From positions 16,741 to 80,740 of the forward strand of contig CAYGTI010000014.1 of NCBI GenBank assembly GCA_964352785.1: 64,000 nucleotides of DNA, in the 5' to 3' direction. The notes under the pieces are model-generated. The model was not told where the DNA came from. It made no database searches and saw only the letters and a program-made list of their open reading frames with translations. Shown here one piece after another: positions 35,522 through 44,467 of the stretch (positions are counted from its first letter, which is position 1; each line of letters starts with the position of its first letter). Source of the stretch: JACOMS01 sp964352785. Its GTDB lineage: Bacteria > Pseudomonadota > Alphaproteobacteria > Caulobacterales > Maricaulaceae. The position numbers were made by a program, and so were the translations under genes.

Positions 35522-35931
35522 GTTTTCACGGCCCGCGTAATAACATCGCTCCCGGCTTCAAGCGTGCGGTGCACAGGGCATTTGTTCGCAATTTCAATCA
35601 TGCGAGCGTGCTGGGTCTCATCCAGATCGCCTTTGACGCTGATAATTCGTGTAAAGACATTACGCTGCAGCCCATCACTATGGGTTTCGCGGCGGTAAGA
35701 TACATCAACTTCAATCTGCGTGACTGGCCATTTTTTGCGCTCCGCATACATACGCAGCGTAATAGACGTACACGCACCAAGCCCGGCGCATATATATTCG
35801 TATGGCGAGGGGCCTAAGTCTGCACTGCCCATATCAGCAGGCTCGTCTGCATAAAGGTGATGGCGGGACGTTAAAACGTCATTCGTATATAGCCCGCCGG
35901 CGCGCTCTTTGACCTTTACAGTTTCAGCCAT
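35518..35931 (-). CDS. OsmC family protein
   Basis: 137 aa. OsmC/Ohr-fold protein with the two conserved cysteines (GLGACTSIT and NKCPVHRTLE) that in the family reduce organic hydroperoxides. The PYEYICAGLGACT segment fits the YhfA/OsmC branch better than Ohr. Overlaps the atp12-like gene by 8 bp; last gene of the crcB operon. Confidence 0.92.
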   Translation of the reverse strand: MAETVKVKERAGGLYTNDVLTSRHHLYADEPADMGSADLGPSPYEYICAGLGACTSITLRMYAERKKWPVTQIEVDVSYRRETHSDGLQRNVFTRIISVKGDLDETQHARMIEIANKCPVHRTLEAGSDVITRAVKT

Positions 35932-36640
35932 CTGACTCTCCTAATATTTTGCACAAAGCCACCACCTCGGCCAGCAGCGCCTCTTTGTTGTCCCTTGCCT
36001 CTTCATCTTCGCCCCATTGACGAATTTGCCAGTCAGAGTCTAATCGCGAAAGTTCAAATGCCCGTGATCCCGAAAGATATTTCTCCATCACGGCAAAGGC
36101 CAACACAGCCGATCCAAAAACGGCAATCAAATGCACGAACAACGTCAAATTCAAATCATCAAGGGCCACAGCATATTCCGCCAGCGCGTCCAGCGCGGCT
36201 CCGTCTTGTGGCACAGCTATAACAGAGTGTGTAGATGATAATGTGATACCCTTGGAAGCTGCCCAATTTAGCACCGGGTTCCAATGATCAGATTGATGCC
36301 GCGCCAAAGCAGAATGTGCCTCCGCTCTGTAGCAGAGCAAGTCTGTCTGTGCGTAGCCCCGAGCTTCTTTGATTAGGCCCGGTCTGTTGTCTGGGGTCAG
36401 CTCAATGCTGACATTGACCAGCCGTGTCACAGGCATGGCTTCGGGTATAATATACTCGGTTTGGGCATCCCATTCAGATGCCACCATATAAGCCACTGAG
36501 CGCGACTGAACAGCAAGGGTTAATTTGCTGGGTGTTTTTAACGTCCGGCCATCAAGACACACCACAAACCCGCCGTCATCCGGCACAACTGTCACATCCT
36601 TATAGAACCGCTTGGGATATTTTCGCTTTTTGCGGCTCAC
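35924..36640 (-). CDS. ATP12-family F1-ATPase assembly chaperone
   Basis: 238 aa. ATP12 binds the F1 alpha subunit during assembly of ATP synthase; the family occurs in mitochondria and alphaproteobacteria. Visible family features are RFYKDVTV, GFVVCLDGRTLKTP, AYMVASEWDAQ, MPVTRLVN and ETDLLCYRA-like TDLLCYRAE. Overlaps its neighbours by 4 and 8 bp. It supports the alphaproteobacterial assignment. Confidence 0.9.
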   Translation of the reverse strand: MSRKKRKYPKRFYKDVTVVPDDGGFVVCLDGRTLKTPSKLTLAVQSRSVAYMVASEWDAQTEYIIPEAMPVTRLVNVSIELTPDNRPGLIKEARGYAQTDLLCYRAEAHSALARHQSDHWNPVLNWAASKGITLSSTHSVIAVPQDGAALDALAEYAVALDDLNLTLFVHLIAVFGSAVLAFAVMEKYLSGSRAFELSRLDSDWQIRQWGEDEEARDNKEALLAEVVALCKILGESDG

Positions 36641-37626
36641 TCAATCTCTTCCCAAGGCCGAAGCTGTGTATTTGGGTCAAATCCAAGCGTATGGAACGCC
36701 TCTTTCATATGCGGCGATAAGGGCGCCTCAATAAAGATATCACCTTGGCCGTCCATGGGAAGCCGCAAAGATCTTGCATGAAGATGAAGTTTATTTTCAA
36801 GCCCGCCGGGCAAAGGTCTATCAGTCATGTATTTTGGATCCGCCGCAATCGGCGCGCCAAGGAGTTGCATGTGAAGGCGCAATTGATGTGTGCGTCCGGT
36901 CAAAGGCTGCATAGCCACCCACGCCGCACGGTTACCCGCAGCGGAGGCGGTTTGATAAAGTGTTTTTGCGTGTTTGGCTCCATCCGTACCATGGCGAACC
37001 GCAATCATAACTTCCTTGCCTTCGTGAACATTTCCAAAGCGGTTATCGAGCCGTCCTTTAGCCATATACCCTTTGATCTCGCCTGTGCTCGGCTTAGGCG
37101 TTCCGTTGGTAATGCCCCAATAGACTTTCTCAGCTCTACGGCTTTGGAAGGCTCGTCCAGCTCGCGCCGCAGCTTTAGCAGATTTTGCCACAATCAGAAC
37201 TCCCGTCGTATCGCGGTCAAGGCGGTGCACCAAACGGCAGCCCGACCCGAGAGCGGGCAGAAGCCCATCTATATGCCGCACCGTTTTACTCCCACCTTGA
37301 ACGGCAAGGCCGAAAGGTTTATTCAGGGCAATAACATGTTCATCTTCATAGATAACCAGCCCCCGCATAAAATTCTGGTCAGTCTCGGTAATTATTTGTG
37401 TTTTCTTGACCTCGGAAGGTTCCGGCAAAGGCGGAATACGCACAACCTGCCCGGCCTCAAGGCGCGCATTTCCCTTTGCCCGCTTCCCATCAATACGAAG
37501 CTGTCCCGTGCGTAGAAGTTTCTCGACTCGCCCGTGGGCAATGTGGGGAAATTGGCGTTTAAACCAACGATCGAGCCTGACCCCGGCATCCTCCGCTTCG
37601 ACCTCAATGGTATGAAGGCCGCTCAT
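36637..37626 (-). CDS. RluA/RluC-family 23S rRNA pseudouridine synthase
   Basis: 329 aa. An N-terminal S4 RNA-binding domain (VRLDRWFKRQFP) is followed by the catalytic domain with the HRLDRDTTGVLIVAK motif, whose Asp is the nucleophile, and GRTHQLRLHM. RluC is the most likely orthologue, but the target uridines cannot be fixed from sequence. It has ATGA-type overlaps with crcB and atp12. Confidence 0.92.
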   Translation of the reverse strand: MSGLHTIEVEAEDAGVRLDRWFKRQFPHIAHGRVEKLLRTGQLRIDGKRAKGNARLEAGQVVRIPPLPEPSEVKKTQIITETDQNFMRGLVIYEDEHVIALNKPFGLAVQGGSKTVRHIDGLLPALGSGCRLVHRLDRDTTGVLIVAKSAKAAARAGRAFQSRRAEKVYWGITNGTPKPSTGEIKGYMAKGRLDNRFGNVHEGKEVMIAVRHGTDGAKHAKTLYQTASAAGNRAAWVAMQPLTGRTHQLRLHMQLLGAPIAADPKYMTDRPLPGGLENKLHLHARSLRLPMDGQGDIFIEAPLSPHMKEAFHTLGFDPNTQLRPWEEIE

Positions 37627-38006
37627 GCCCCAAACGCCTTGCGCGCCATAATAAGCCCCAACATCAGCGCCCCGATCGAGAGTATGACCGATCCGCCAAC
37701 ATACCCCGCCATAGCAGCATACGCCTTACGCTCATACATTAGCACAACCTCAAGTGAAAACGCTGAAAAAGTTGTAAATCCGCCCAGCAGACCAACACCC
37801 AAAAAGAGCCGTAAGTTTTCGCCGCCTGAGACCTTATAGCTCATCCATCCCGCCAAAAGGCCCATCAAAAATCCGCCCAAAATATTCACTGCAAATGTGC
37901 CATATGGGAAACCTGTTCCCCATAGGCTTTTGCCAGTCTCGCCCAGAAAGTGCCGGGCCGAGGCCCCCAGAGCCCCGCCAAGGGCCACATAAAAAAATCC
38001 ACTCAT
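37623..38006 (-). CDS. crcB: Fluoride channel CrcB (FluC)
   Basis: 127 aa with four membrane helices. CrcB dimers export fluoride. The family motifs GGALGASARH, PYGTFAVNILGGF (channel Asn) and GLLGGFTTFSAFS (fluoride-coordinating Phe residues) are all present. First gene of a four-gene operon; no fluoride riboswitch was noticed in the 133 bp before the divergent gene. Confidence 0.95.
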   Translation of the reverse strand: MSGFFYVALGGALGASARHFLGETGKSLWGTGFPYGTFAVNILGGFLMGLLAGWMSYKVSGGENLRLFLGVGLLGGFTTFSAFSLEVVLMYERKAYAAMAGYVGGSVILSIGALMLGLIMARKAFGA

Positions 38007-38139
38007 GCGCGCCGTTTACGACGCGCAGGGGAAAGCGGCAAGTCCAGTCTTGGTTCTAGTGAAGATTTAAGGCCATCGTTCAAACTTTCTTCGAATGGCC
38101 GCTTGTGTTAGGCTCGCCAAAAAGTCACAAGATAAAAAT

Positions 38140-39075
38140 ATGCGATACTCACTCCTCATTGGTCTTACACTTGTCTGCGCGCCGCTTGCAGGATGCGAAA
38201 ACGAAGTCATCCCCCCGGTCAGCACTTGCTCGCCTGATGGGTATACGGAAAGCTCACTTTTAGAACTTCGCGAAAACAAGTTTGGCGTGCAAGATGACGC
38301 CGCGCGGCAAACGCTGGCCTTAAATTTGATCCAATGCCTCTCCGACCCCAATCCGCAGATCCGGGATGGCGTCGCCTATGAGGCTTTGGCAACTTGGATG
38401 CGGGGCACACAGCTTAACGCCGAAACCATACGCACATTGAAACAAACGCTTTTAGAGATTGTTAATGATGGCAAGATCAAGGGCGTCAAAGATTCAAGCG
38501 GGTTCGCGCGGCCTTTCGCAGCGCTTATTTTAGCAGAGATCGCGCGCGTTGACCGCACGACGCCGTTTATGAGCAATTATGACCGCACAGCTTTCGTCGC
38601 AGCCAGCGCGGATTATATGAAAAGCATCAAGGATTATCGCGGCTATAATAATAAAGACGGCTGGCGACATAATGTAGCCCACGGCGCGGATTGGCTGATG
38701 CAGTTGAGCTTGAACGAGCAGCTTACCAAAGCTGACTTTATTCAGATAAGAGACGCGGTGCAGTCGCAGATTCGCGCCGATAAAAAACACGCCTATATTC
38801 ACGGCGAGTCCGCACGGCTTGCCCGACCTATTTTATTTTTGGCGCGGCGCGGCGCATTCTCCCAAGATGAGTGGACAGCATGGATTGAAGATATTTCAGC
38901 CCCTACCCCCATGAGCAGTTGGAGCGCCGCCTTTAGATCAGAATCAGGTCTGGCGCAGCGTCATAACCTGAAACAATTTTTAAATGCGCTATATTTGAAC
39001 GCCTCACTGAGCCAAAATGACGGCACGCGGCAATTACTGCCCGGCACGATTGAGGCGCTACAGACCCTTCCGTAG
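38140..39075 (+). CDS. DUF2785-domain lipoprotein
   Basis: 311 aa. A lipoprotein signal with LAGC (Cys19; Glu at +2) precedes a helical-repeat domain. The DGWRHNVAHGADWLMQL segment matches the hallmark of DUF2785, a family of unknown function. The ATG at 38140 is preferred because it places the signal peptide at the start; an upstream start at 38095 would bury it. It converges on the DHH gene with a 1-bp gap. Confidence 0.8.
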   Translation: MRYSLLIGLTLVCAPLAGCENEVIPPVSTCSPDGYTESSLLELRENKFGVQDDAARQTLALNLIQCLSDPNPQIRDGVAYEALATWMRGTQLNAETIRTLKQTLLEIVNDGKIKGVKDSSGFARPFAALILAEIARVDRTTPFMSNYDRTAFVAASADYMKSIKDYRGYNNKDGWRHNVAHGADWLMQLSLNEQLTKADFIQIRDAVQSQIRADKKHAYIHGESARLARPILFLARRGAFSQDEWTAWIEDISAPTPMSSWSAAFRSESGLAQRHNLKQFLNALYLNASLSQNDGTRQLLPGTIEALQTLP

Positions 39076-39076
39076 G

Positions 39077-40030
39077 TTAGGCCATAAATGCCTGCTGAAA
39101 TAGATCGACAAACCGGTCAATATCCACCTCCGGTAAGTGATTGATCCCTGCGGCTGCGCTACGCCCACCGCCAGTCTCAAACTGCAAACATAATGTGTCC
39201 GCCCCTGTGCGGCGCTTGAGCGGTGCGCGGACGCTCACGACAAAGCCGCCGTCTTTATGTGTCAGCACAGCATGTGCGCGATCTGGGAAATTTTGTGCTA
39301 TCTGGTTGCCATATACTCCTGAGACGCGGCGCGAACTGGCCGTGTCCGCCAGCTCTATGACTAGTCCGGTTTCGGTTTCAGAAATTACTCTGCCGGCTTT
39401 TGCTGCCTTCATATCTTCGCGGTAACCCGTATTGAGTTTTTCGAATGTTTGTGCGCCGCCATCCAAAAATTCCATTGGTGTTTCAAATAACAGAAACTCT
39501 TTGTACAGATTCGCCGGATGAAAATGCAAGTCTTCCACGGACGCCCCGTAACCATTATAATTAATCAATATACCGAGCTGCTCAAGCTGCACTAACGGCA
39601 GACCCAAACCCTGAGCTTTGCGTTTCGCAAGCGCAGGAAAATTATCGCCAAACGCAGCGGTCACAGCCCACGCCCGATAAGCGCCAGACAGATGCGCGTC
39701 AATCAGCATGGCCGTGCACATTTCAGACGATGTATCAATCAAAGCAGTTAAATTTTCATGCTCTGGAATATCACCGGGATTATGATGGTCGGCGTAAAAT
39801 ATCTGCGCGCCCACCTCAAGCAAGCCGAGCAGCGCGCCGCCATTATTGCGCATAGAGATATCCAGCACAGTGATGCGATCATTCTTACTCGCATCGACAT
39901 GTTTGAGCAAATCAATATCCCGCTTACGTCCCGTAACAAGTTTTGCCTCTGGGCGCGGGTCTGCGAGGCGAAGCTGCACAAGCGACAGAATGCCATCCGC
40001 ATCCCCGTTAAAGACATCGTAATCCGCCAT
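39077..40030 (-). CDS. DHH/DHHA1 phosphoesterase coupled to cysNC
   Basis: 317 aa. Motifs of the DHH family: FNGDADG, VLDIS, ADHHNPG and the DHHA1 motif GGGRSAAAGI. Such enzymes (NrnA, RecJ relatives) hydrolyse nanoRNA or 3'-phosphoadenosine 5'-phosphate (pAp). Its start overlaps the cysNC stop (TAATG), so it is made with the sulfate-activation enzymes. The inferred role is to remove pAp left when PAPS is used, in place of CysQ. A nanoRNase or cyclic-dinucleotide role is not excluded. Confidence 0.85.
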   Translation of the reverse strand: MADYDVFNGDADGILSLVQLRLADPRPEAKLVTGRKRDIDLLKHVDASKNDRITVLDISMRNNGGALLGLLEVGAQIFYADHHNPGDIPEHENLTALIDTSSEMCTAMLIDAHLSGAYRAWAVTAAFGDNFPALAKRKAQGLGLPLVQLEQLGILINYNGYGASVEDLHFHPANLYKEFLLFETPMEFLDGGAQTFEKLNTGYREDMKAAKAGRVISETETGLVIELADTASSRRVSGVYGNQIAQNFPDRAHAVLTHKDGGFVVSVRAPLKRRTGADTLCLQFETGGGRSAAAGINHLPEVDIDRFVDLFQQAFMA

Positions 40031-41943
40031 TACGCTTCATACCCCGCCAGAAAGCCATTGTCCTGTAGATAAGACACAATCATCTCCGCCGCTTTTTCAG
40101 CACTCATATCAACGGTATTGACCTCTATTTCCGGGTTTTCAGGCGCTTGATATTCGCTATCTATGCCCGTGAAGTTTTTAATCTCGCCCCTGCGCGCTTT
40201 GGCATAAAGCCCTTTGACGTCGCGTTTTTCGGCTACGTCCAAAGGTGTATTCACATAAATTTCGACGAACTCTTCGCTGCCCAAAAGTTCGCGCGCCATT
40301 TGTCTCTCGGCTCTGTAGGGAGAAATAAATGACGCCATCGTAATAAGCCCTGCATCAACCATCAACCTTGCGACCTCGCCGATGCGCCGAATGTTTTCAA
40401 CGCGGTCAGCCTTGGTAAAACCAAGATCACGGTTCAGACCATGACGTACATTATCTCCGTCCAGCGTGTAAGTATGCCGACCAAGGTCGAGAAGTTTTTT
40501 CTCAACCAAGTTGGCGATGGTCGATTTGCCCGAGCCCGAGAGGCCGGTAAACCATAGCAGGGCAGGCTTTTGATTTTTCTGAACTGAGCGCGCCGCTTTG
40601 TTAACATCCAAATCCTGCCAGACAACGTTACGGGCGCGCCGTAAAGCAAAATCAAGCATGCCTACACCGACAGTCGCATTTGTTTGGCGGTCAATCAGAA
40701 TAAAGCTGCCAGTGTTTCGGTTATCCCTGTAAGCATCAAAGGCAATGGGCGCTGATAAAGACAGCGTGCAGACACCGACTTCATTAAGCGTCAACGTCTT
40801 GGCTGCCTCTTCGGAAAAGTCATTAATATTGACACGGTACTTAAGGGTGCTGACACTGGCCGGAACGGTTTTATTGGACGTTTTTAAAAGATAATGCCGG
40901 CCAGGATAAAGCTCTTTTTCAGCCATCCACAAAATATGAGCTTGAAACTGATCTGCTTGCTCGGCGGGGCTATCGGCCGCGCAGATAATATCCCCGCGTG
41001 ATATATCAATCTCGTCCTTGAGCTTGAGCGTGACGGCCATGTCTTGACGGGCTGATTTTAAATCACCGCCGTGGGTAACGATGGACTTTATAGTCGAACG
41101 TTTGCCCGAAGGAATGACGATAATGGGATCGCCAACCTTTATATGGCCCGAGGCGACAGTGCCGGAAAACCCTCGAAAGTCGAGATTGGGCCGATTGACC
41201 CACTGTACAGGCATACGAAAAGGTGCGTCTGCTGCGTTTCGCTCAACGTCGACCGTTTCTAAATATTCGAGTAATACTGGACCTCGGTACCACGGCGAGC
41301 GCGTGGACGCGGTTGTCACATTATCACCCTCCAAAGCGGACATTGGAATACACATAATATCGGTAAAGTTTAGATCTGCCGCAAAGCTTCGAAAGTCAAC
41401 TTCGATGTCGTTATATATGGACTGGTCAAAGCCGTTAATATCCATTTTGTTGATGGCAACAACGACACGACGAATACCCAAGAGCGAAGCAATATAGGCA
41501 TGACGGCGCGTTTGAACTTGCACACCGTACCGCGCATCAATCAGCAATATGGCAACGTCCGCCGTAGACGCGCCGGTTGCCATATTTCGCGTATATTGCA
41601 CATGGCCAGGCGTATCCGCCACGATGAACTTACGCTTATCCGTTGAGAAAAACCTATAAGCCACATCAATGGTGATACCCTGTTCGCGTTCCGCCGCGAG
41701 GCCGTCGACAAGCAAGGCAAGGTCAATTTTTTCGCCCTGCGTACCAGACTTTTTACTGTCTTTCTCAATGCTCGCCAGTTGATCTTCATAGATCAGTTTC
41801 GAATCGTACAACAGACGCCCGATTAAGGTCGACTTGCCGTCATCAACCGATCCACACGTTATAAACCTTAGAAAAGATTTCTGCTCTTGTGCGTTCAAGT
41901 AAGCCAAAATATCCGTGTCGATCAAATCATCATGATGGGACAT
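40030..41943 (-). CDS. cysNC: Bifunctional sulfate adenylyltransferase subunit 1 / adenylylsulfate kinase (CysNC)
   Basis: 637 aa. An N-terminal CysN GTPase (GSVDDGKSTLIG, ADTPGHVQYTRNM, NKMD) is fused to a C-terminal APS kinase (GLSGSGKST, TLDGDNVRHGLN). CysN with CysD makes APS from ATP and sulfate; the kinase turns it into PAPS. The same fusion is known as NodQ/CysNC in alphaproteobacteria. It overlaps cysD by 1 bp and the DHH gene by 1 bp. Confidence 0.96.
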   Translation of the reverse strand: MSHHDDLIDTDILAYLNAQEQKSFLRFITCGSVDDGKSTLIGRLLYDSKLIYEDQLASIEKDSKKSGTQGEKIDLALLVDGLAAEREQGITIDVAYRFFSTDKRKFIVADTPGHVQYTRNMATGASTADVAILLIDARYGVQVQTRRHAYIASLLGIRRVVVAINKMDINGFDQSIYNDIEVDFRSFAADLNFTDIMCIPMSALEGDNVTTASTRSPWYRGPVLLEYLETVDVERNAADAPFRMPVQWVNRPNLDFRGFSGTVASGHIKVGDPIIVIPSGKRSTIKSIVTHGGDLKSARQDMAVTLKLKDEIDISRGDIICAADSPAEQADQFQAHILWMAEKELYPGRHYLLKTSNKTVPASVSTLKYRVNINDFSEEAAKTLTLNEVGVCTLSLSAPIAFDAYRDNRNTGSFILIDRQTNATVGVGMLDFALRRARNVVWQDLDVNKAARSVQKNQKPALLWFTGLSGSGKSTIANLVEKKLLDLGRHTYTLDGDNVRHGLNRDLGFTKADRVENIRRIGEVARLMVDAGLITMASFISPYRAERQMARELLGSEEFVEIYVNTPLDVAEKRDVKGLYAKARRGEIKNFTGIDSEYQAPENPEIEVNTVDMSAEKAAEMIVSYLQDNGFLAGYEA

Positions 41944-43043
41944 TAAAAATACCCCTCTTGTTTCTTCTGCTCCATGGAGGCGCCCGCGTCCGAGTCGATG
42001 ACGCGGCCTTGGCGCTCTGATGTCGTTGTCAGTAGCATCTCTTGAATCACTTCCGGCAGCGTGTCCGCCTTGCTCTCTACCGCGCCTGTCAGAGGGTAAC
42101 AGCCTAACGTTCTAAAACGCACCATTTTTTCTTCAACTTTATCGTCTGGCTCAATAGGCATACGGTCGTCATCAACCATAATCAACACGCCGTTTTTTTC
42201 GACAACAGGCCGTTTTTTGGCGAGGTAAAGATCAGGAATTTGAATATTTTCTCTATAAATATACTGCCAGATATCCAGTTCCGTCCAATTGGAGAGCGGA
42301 AAGACTCGCATGGATTCGCCTTTATGAACTCGCGTATTATAAATATACCAAAGCTCGGGTCGTTGATTCTTGGCGTCCCATCTGTGTTTTTCCGTCCGAA
42401 ACGAAAAAATGCGCTCTTTGGCCCGTGATTTTTCCTCGTCCCGGCGCGCCCCGCCAAAAGCCGCGTCAAATTTATATTTATCTAGCGCCTGTTTCAGCGC
42501 TTGTGTTTTCATAATATCGGTATGCACAACTGAACCATGGGTAAAAGGCCCCACATTGTCTGCAATTCCGTCTTGATTGGAATGCACAATCAACTCCATG
42601 CCGACCTCTTTTGCGCGGCGATCACGAAAAGCGATCATTTCCTTGAACTTCCATGTTGTATCGACGTGCATTAGTGGAAAAGGCGGACGCGACGGATAAA
42701 ATGCCTTTTCTGCCAAATGCAACATCACGGAACTGTCCTTACCAACCGAATACAGCATAACCGGATTTTCGCATTCAGCAGCAACTTCGCGGATGATATG
42801 GATAGCTTCAGCTTCGAGTCGATCCAAGTGCGAGAAATCATCTCCTCGTCCTATATCGGCCTCAAGCGCGTCCAGTTTTGCTACGGCGTTCTCCAAAGTC
42901 TTGAGCGTGCACTGCCCACCCTCTTTGAGGCGCGCGAGCCCCTTTCCGTCATTGAGAAGCTTGCGGGAAATCGTCGACAGGCTTTGTCCACTAATACGGG
43001 CAAAATTTTCGGCTCTATCAATAAAATCGCTCATCTGCGTCAT
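41943..43043 (-). CDS. cysD: Sulfate adenylyltransferase subunit 2 (CysD) with N-terminal HTH-like extension
   Basis: 366 aa. The catalytic part begins near residue 72 (LDRLEAEAIHIIREVAAE) and carries the PP-loop YSVGKDSSVMLHL, typical of a 300-aa CysD. Residues 1-62 are extra. FIDRAENFARISGQSLSTIS, RKLLNDGKGLARL and TLKTLENAVAKLDAL look like small alphaproteobacterial helix-turn-helix domains of the Cro/XRE kind. No good start codon exists at the junction. ATG 43043 is chosen over the TTG at 43049. Operon cysD-cysNC-DHH. Confidence 0.9.
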   Translation of the reverse strand: MTQMSDFIDRAENFARISGQSLSTISRKLLNDGKGLARLKEGGQCTLKTLENAVAKLDALEADIGRGDDFSHLDRLEAEAIHIIREVAAECENPVMLYSVGKDSSVMLHLAEKAFYPSRPPFPLMHVDTTWKFKEMIAFRDRRAKEVGMELIVHSNQDGIADNVGPFTHGSVVHTDIMKTQALKQALDKYKFDAAFGGARRDEEKSRAKERIFSFRTEKHRWDAKNQRPELWYIYNTRVHKGESMRVFPLSNWTELDIWQYIYRENIQIPDLYLAKKRPVVEKNGVLIMVDDDRMPIEPDDKVEEKMVRFRTLGCYPLTGAVESKADTLPEVIQEMLLTTTSERQGRVIDSDAGASMEQKKQEGYF

Positions 43044-43066
43044 ATGCAATTGGGGTTTATCCCACC

Positions 43067-43107
43067 TTTGTAAAAATATATCGCCTATATATCGTAATTT
43101 TTACAAA
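43067..43107. promoter_or_regulatory. Long dyad upstream of cysD
   Basis: TTTGTAAAAAT (43067-43077) and ATTTTTACAAA (43097-43107) are perfect 11-bp inverted arms around a 19-bp AT-rich spacer that holds two TATATCG copies. It lies 24 bp before the cysD start and overlaps its likely promoter (TTGTAA, 18 bp, GATATA on the minus strand). A regulator site is more likely than a terminator. Confidence 0.5.
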
Positions 43108-43215
43108 ATTAAAGAGGGGTTTCATGTTTTTATGGGATAATTCCCACGAAAATAAAACGGCTTGCCGCGCGCGATCACAATAAGCGTCAGTTTCTGACAT
43201 TCAGCCTATTTCGCC

Positions 43216-43244
43216 TTGGCACTTACTTAGCCTACCCGTATGAC
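43216..43244 (+). promoter_or_regulatory. Promoter of the DegT-family aminotransferase gene
   Basis: TTGGCA (43216-43221), 17-bp spacer, TATGAC (43239-43244). Start of transcription would be near 43251. An AGAGGA ribosome-binding site precedes the ATG at 43272. Confidence 0.45.
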
Positions 43245-43271
43245 TAAACTCAGAGCAAAGAGGATAAATCC

Positions 43272-44396
43272 ATGGGACTTGAGTTCATTGACTTACAGGC
43301 ACAACGCGCCCGGCTGAAAACCGAAATCGATGACGGCATTCAAACCGTTCTGGAGCACGGCCGCTTTGTTATGGGTCCTGAGGTTCTGGAATTTGAAAGT
43401 CAGTTAGCAGAGTTTGGCGAGGCCAAACATGCCCTTGGCTGTGCAAACGGGACAGATGCGTTGATACTTCCCATGCTAGCGTGGGGCATCGGCCCCGGCG
43501 ACGCCGTTTTCTGCCCGTCATTTACATATTGCGCGACCGCTGAAATTATTGCCCATGTCGGAGCCACGCCCGTCTTTGTCGATATGGACCGCGAAACCTA
43601 TAATATGGACGCGAGCAGCCTTAAAAAAGCGATTGAAGAAATTAAAGCCCAAGGCGAGCTCACGCCGCGCGCTGTGATTGTCGTCGACCTTTTTGGGCAA
43701 TCTGCTGACTATGACGCCATTGCGCCAATTGTGCGCGACGCCGGGTTGAAGCTTGTGGCCGACTCGGCGCAAGGGTTTGGAACGACGCTAAACGGCCAGC
43801 AGCCGATTAATTGGGCCGATATCACAACCACAAGCTTTTTCCCCGCAAAACCGCTGGGCTGTTACGGCGATGGCGGTGCCATTTTAACACAGAATGACGA
43901 GCTAAGAGACGTGATCGATTCTTTGCGCATACACGGCAAAGGTATCGATAAATATGATAATATCCGTGTTGGGATTAACTCACGGCTTGATACATTACAG
44001 GCCGCCATTCTCTTGCCAAAGCTTTCGATATTTGCGGATGAGATCAAGGCGCGAAATGTTATAGCGCAGCGTTATATTGACGGTCTGCGCCCTTACGCAT
44101 TGCGAGTCCCCAAAGTTATGGACGGCGCTGTATCAACATGGGCGCAGTTTACCATCGAAGTACCCGATTTTACAGCTTTTGCTGCAGCGTTGGCCTCGAA
44201 AGACATCCCGACCGCACGTTATTACCCCAAGCCGATCCATGTTCAAACCGCTTACGCGCACTTCCCTGTTCAAGGCAACGGCTTAACCAACACGATGGAT
44301 TGCTGCGATAAAATCATCAGCCTGCCGATGCATGCTTACCTTGATGAGAATACTCAGGATATGATCATTGAAACGGCCATCGCAGCGCTGAAATAG
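43272..44396 (+). CDS. DegT/DnrJ/EryC1/StrS-family sugar aminotransferase
   Basis: 374 aa. PLP-dependent enzyme of the class that aminates nucleotide-linked keto-sugars. CANGTDALILPMLAWGIGPGDAV, the SFTYCATAEI segment, VADSAQGFG with the PLP-binding Asp, and SFFPAKPLGCYGDGGA with the Schiff-base Lys are clear; the sequence is close to the WbpE group. No partner sugar genes are adjacent; the polysaccharide genes begin 9 kb away. The following gene hisS is 71 bp downstream. Confidence 0.9.
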   Translation: MGLEFIDLQAQRARLKTEIDDGIQTVLEHGRFVMGPEVLEFESQLAEFGEAKHALGCANGTDALILPMLAWGIGPGDAVFCPSFTYCATAEIIAHVGATPVFVDMDRETYNMDASSLKKAIEEIKAQGELTPRAVIVVDLFGQSADYDAIAPIVRDAGLKLVADSAQGFGTTLNGQQPINWADITTTSFFPAKPLGCYGDGGAILTQNDELRDVIDSLRIHGKGIDKYDNIRVGINSRLDTLQAAILLPKLSIFADEIKARNVIAQRYIDGLRPYALRVPKVMDGAVSTWAQFTIEVPDFTAFAAALASKDIPTARYYPKPIHVQTAYAHFPVQGNGLTNTMDCCDKIISLPMHAYLDENTQDMIIETAIAALK

Positions 44397-44467
44397 ATGG
44401 TCTGAAAACTCTTGCCGATTGGGGCTCCAGCGCCTAGACCCCGTCTTGAAAACCATAGAGACATGTC

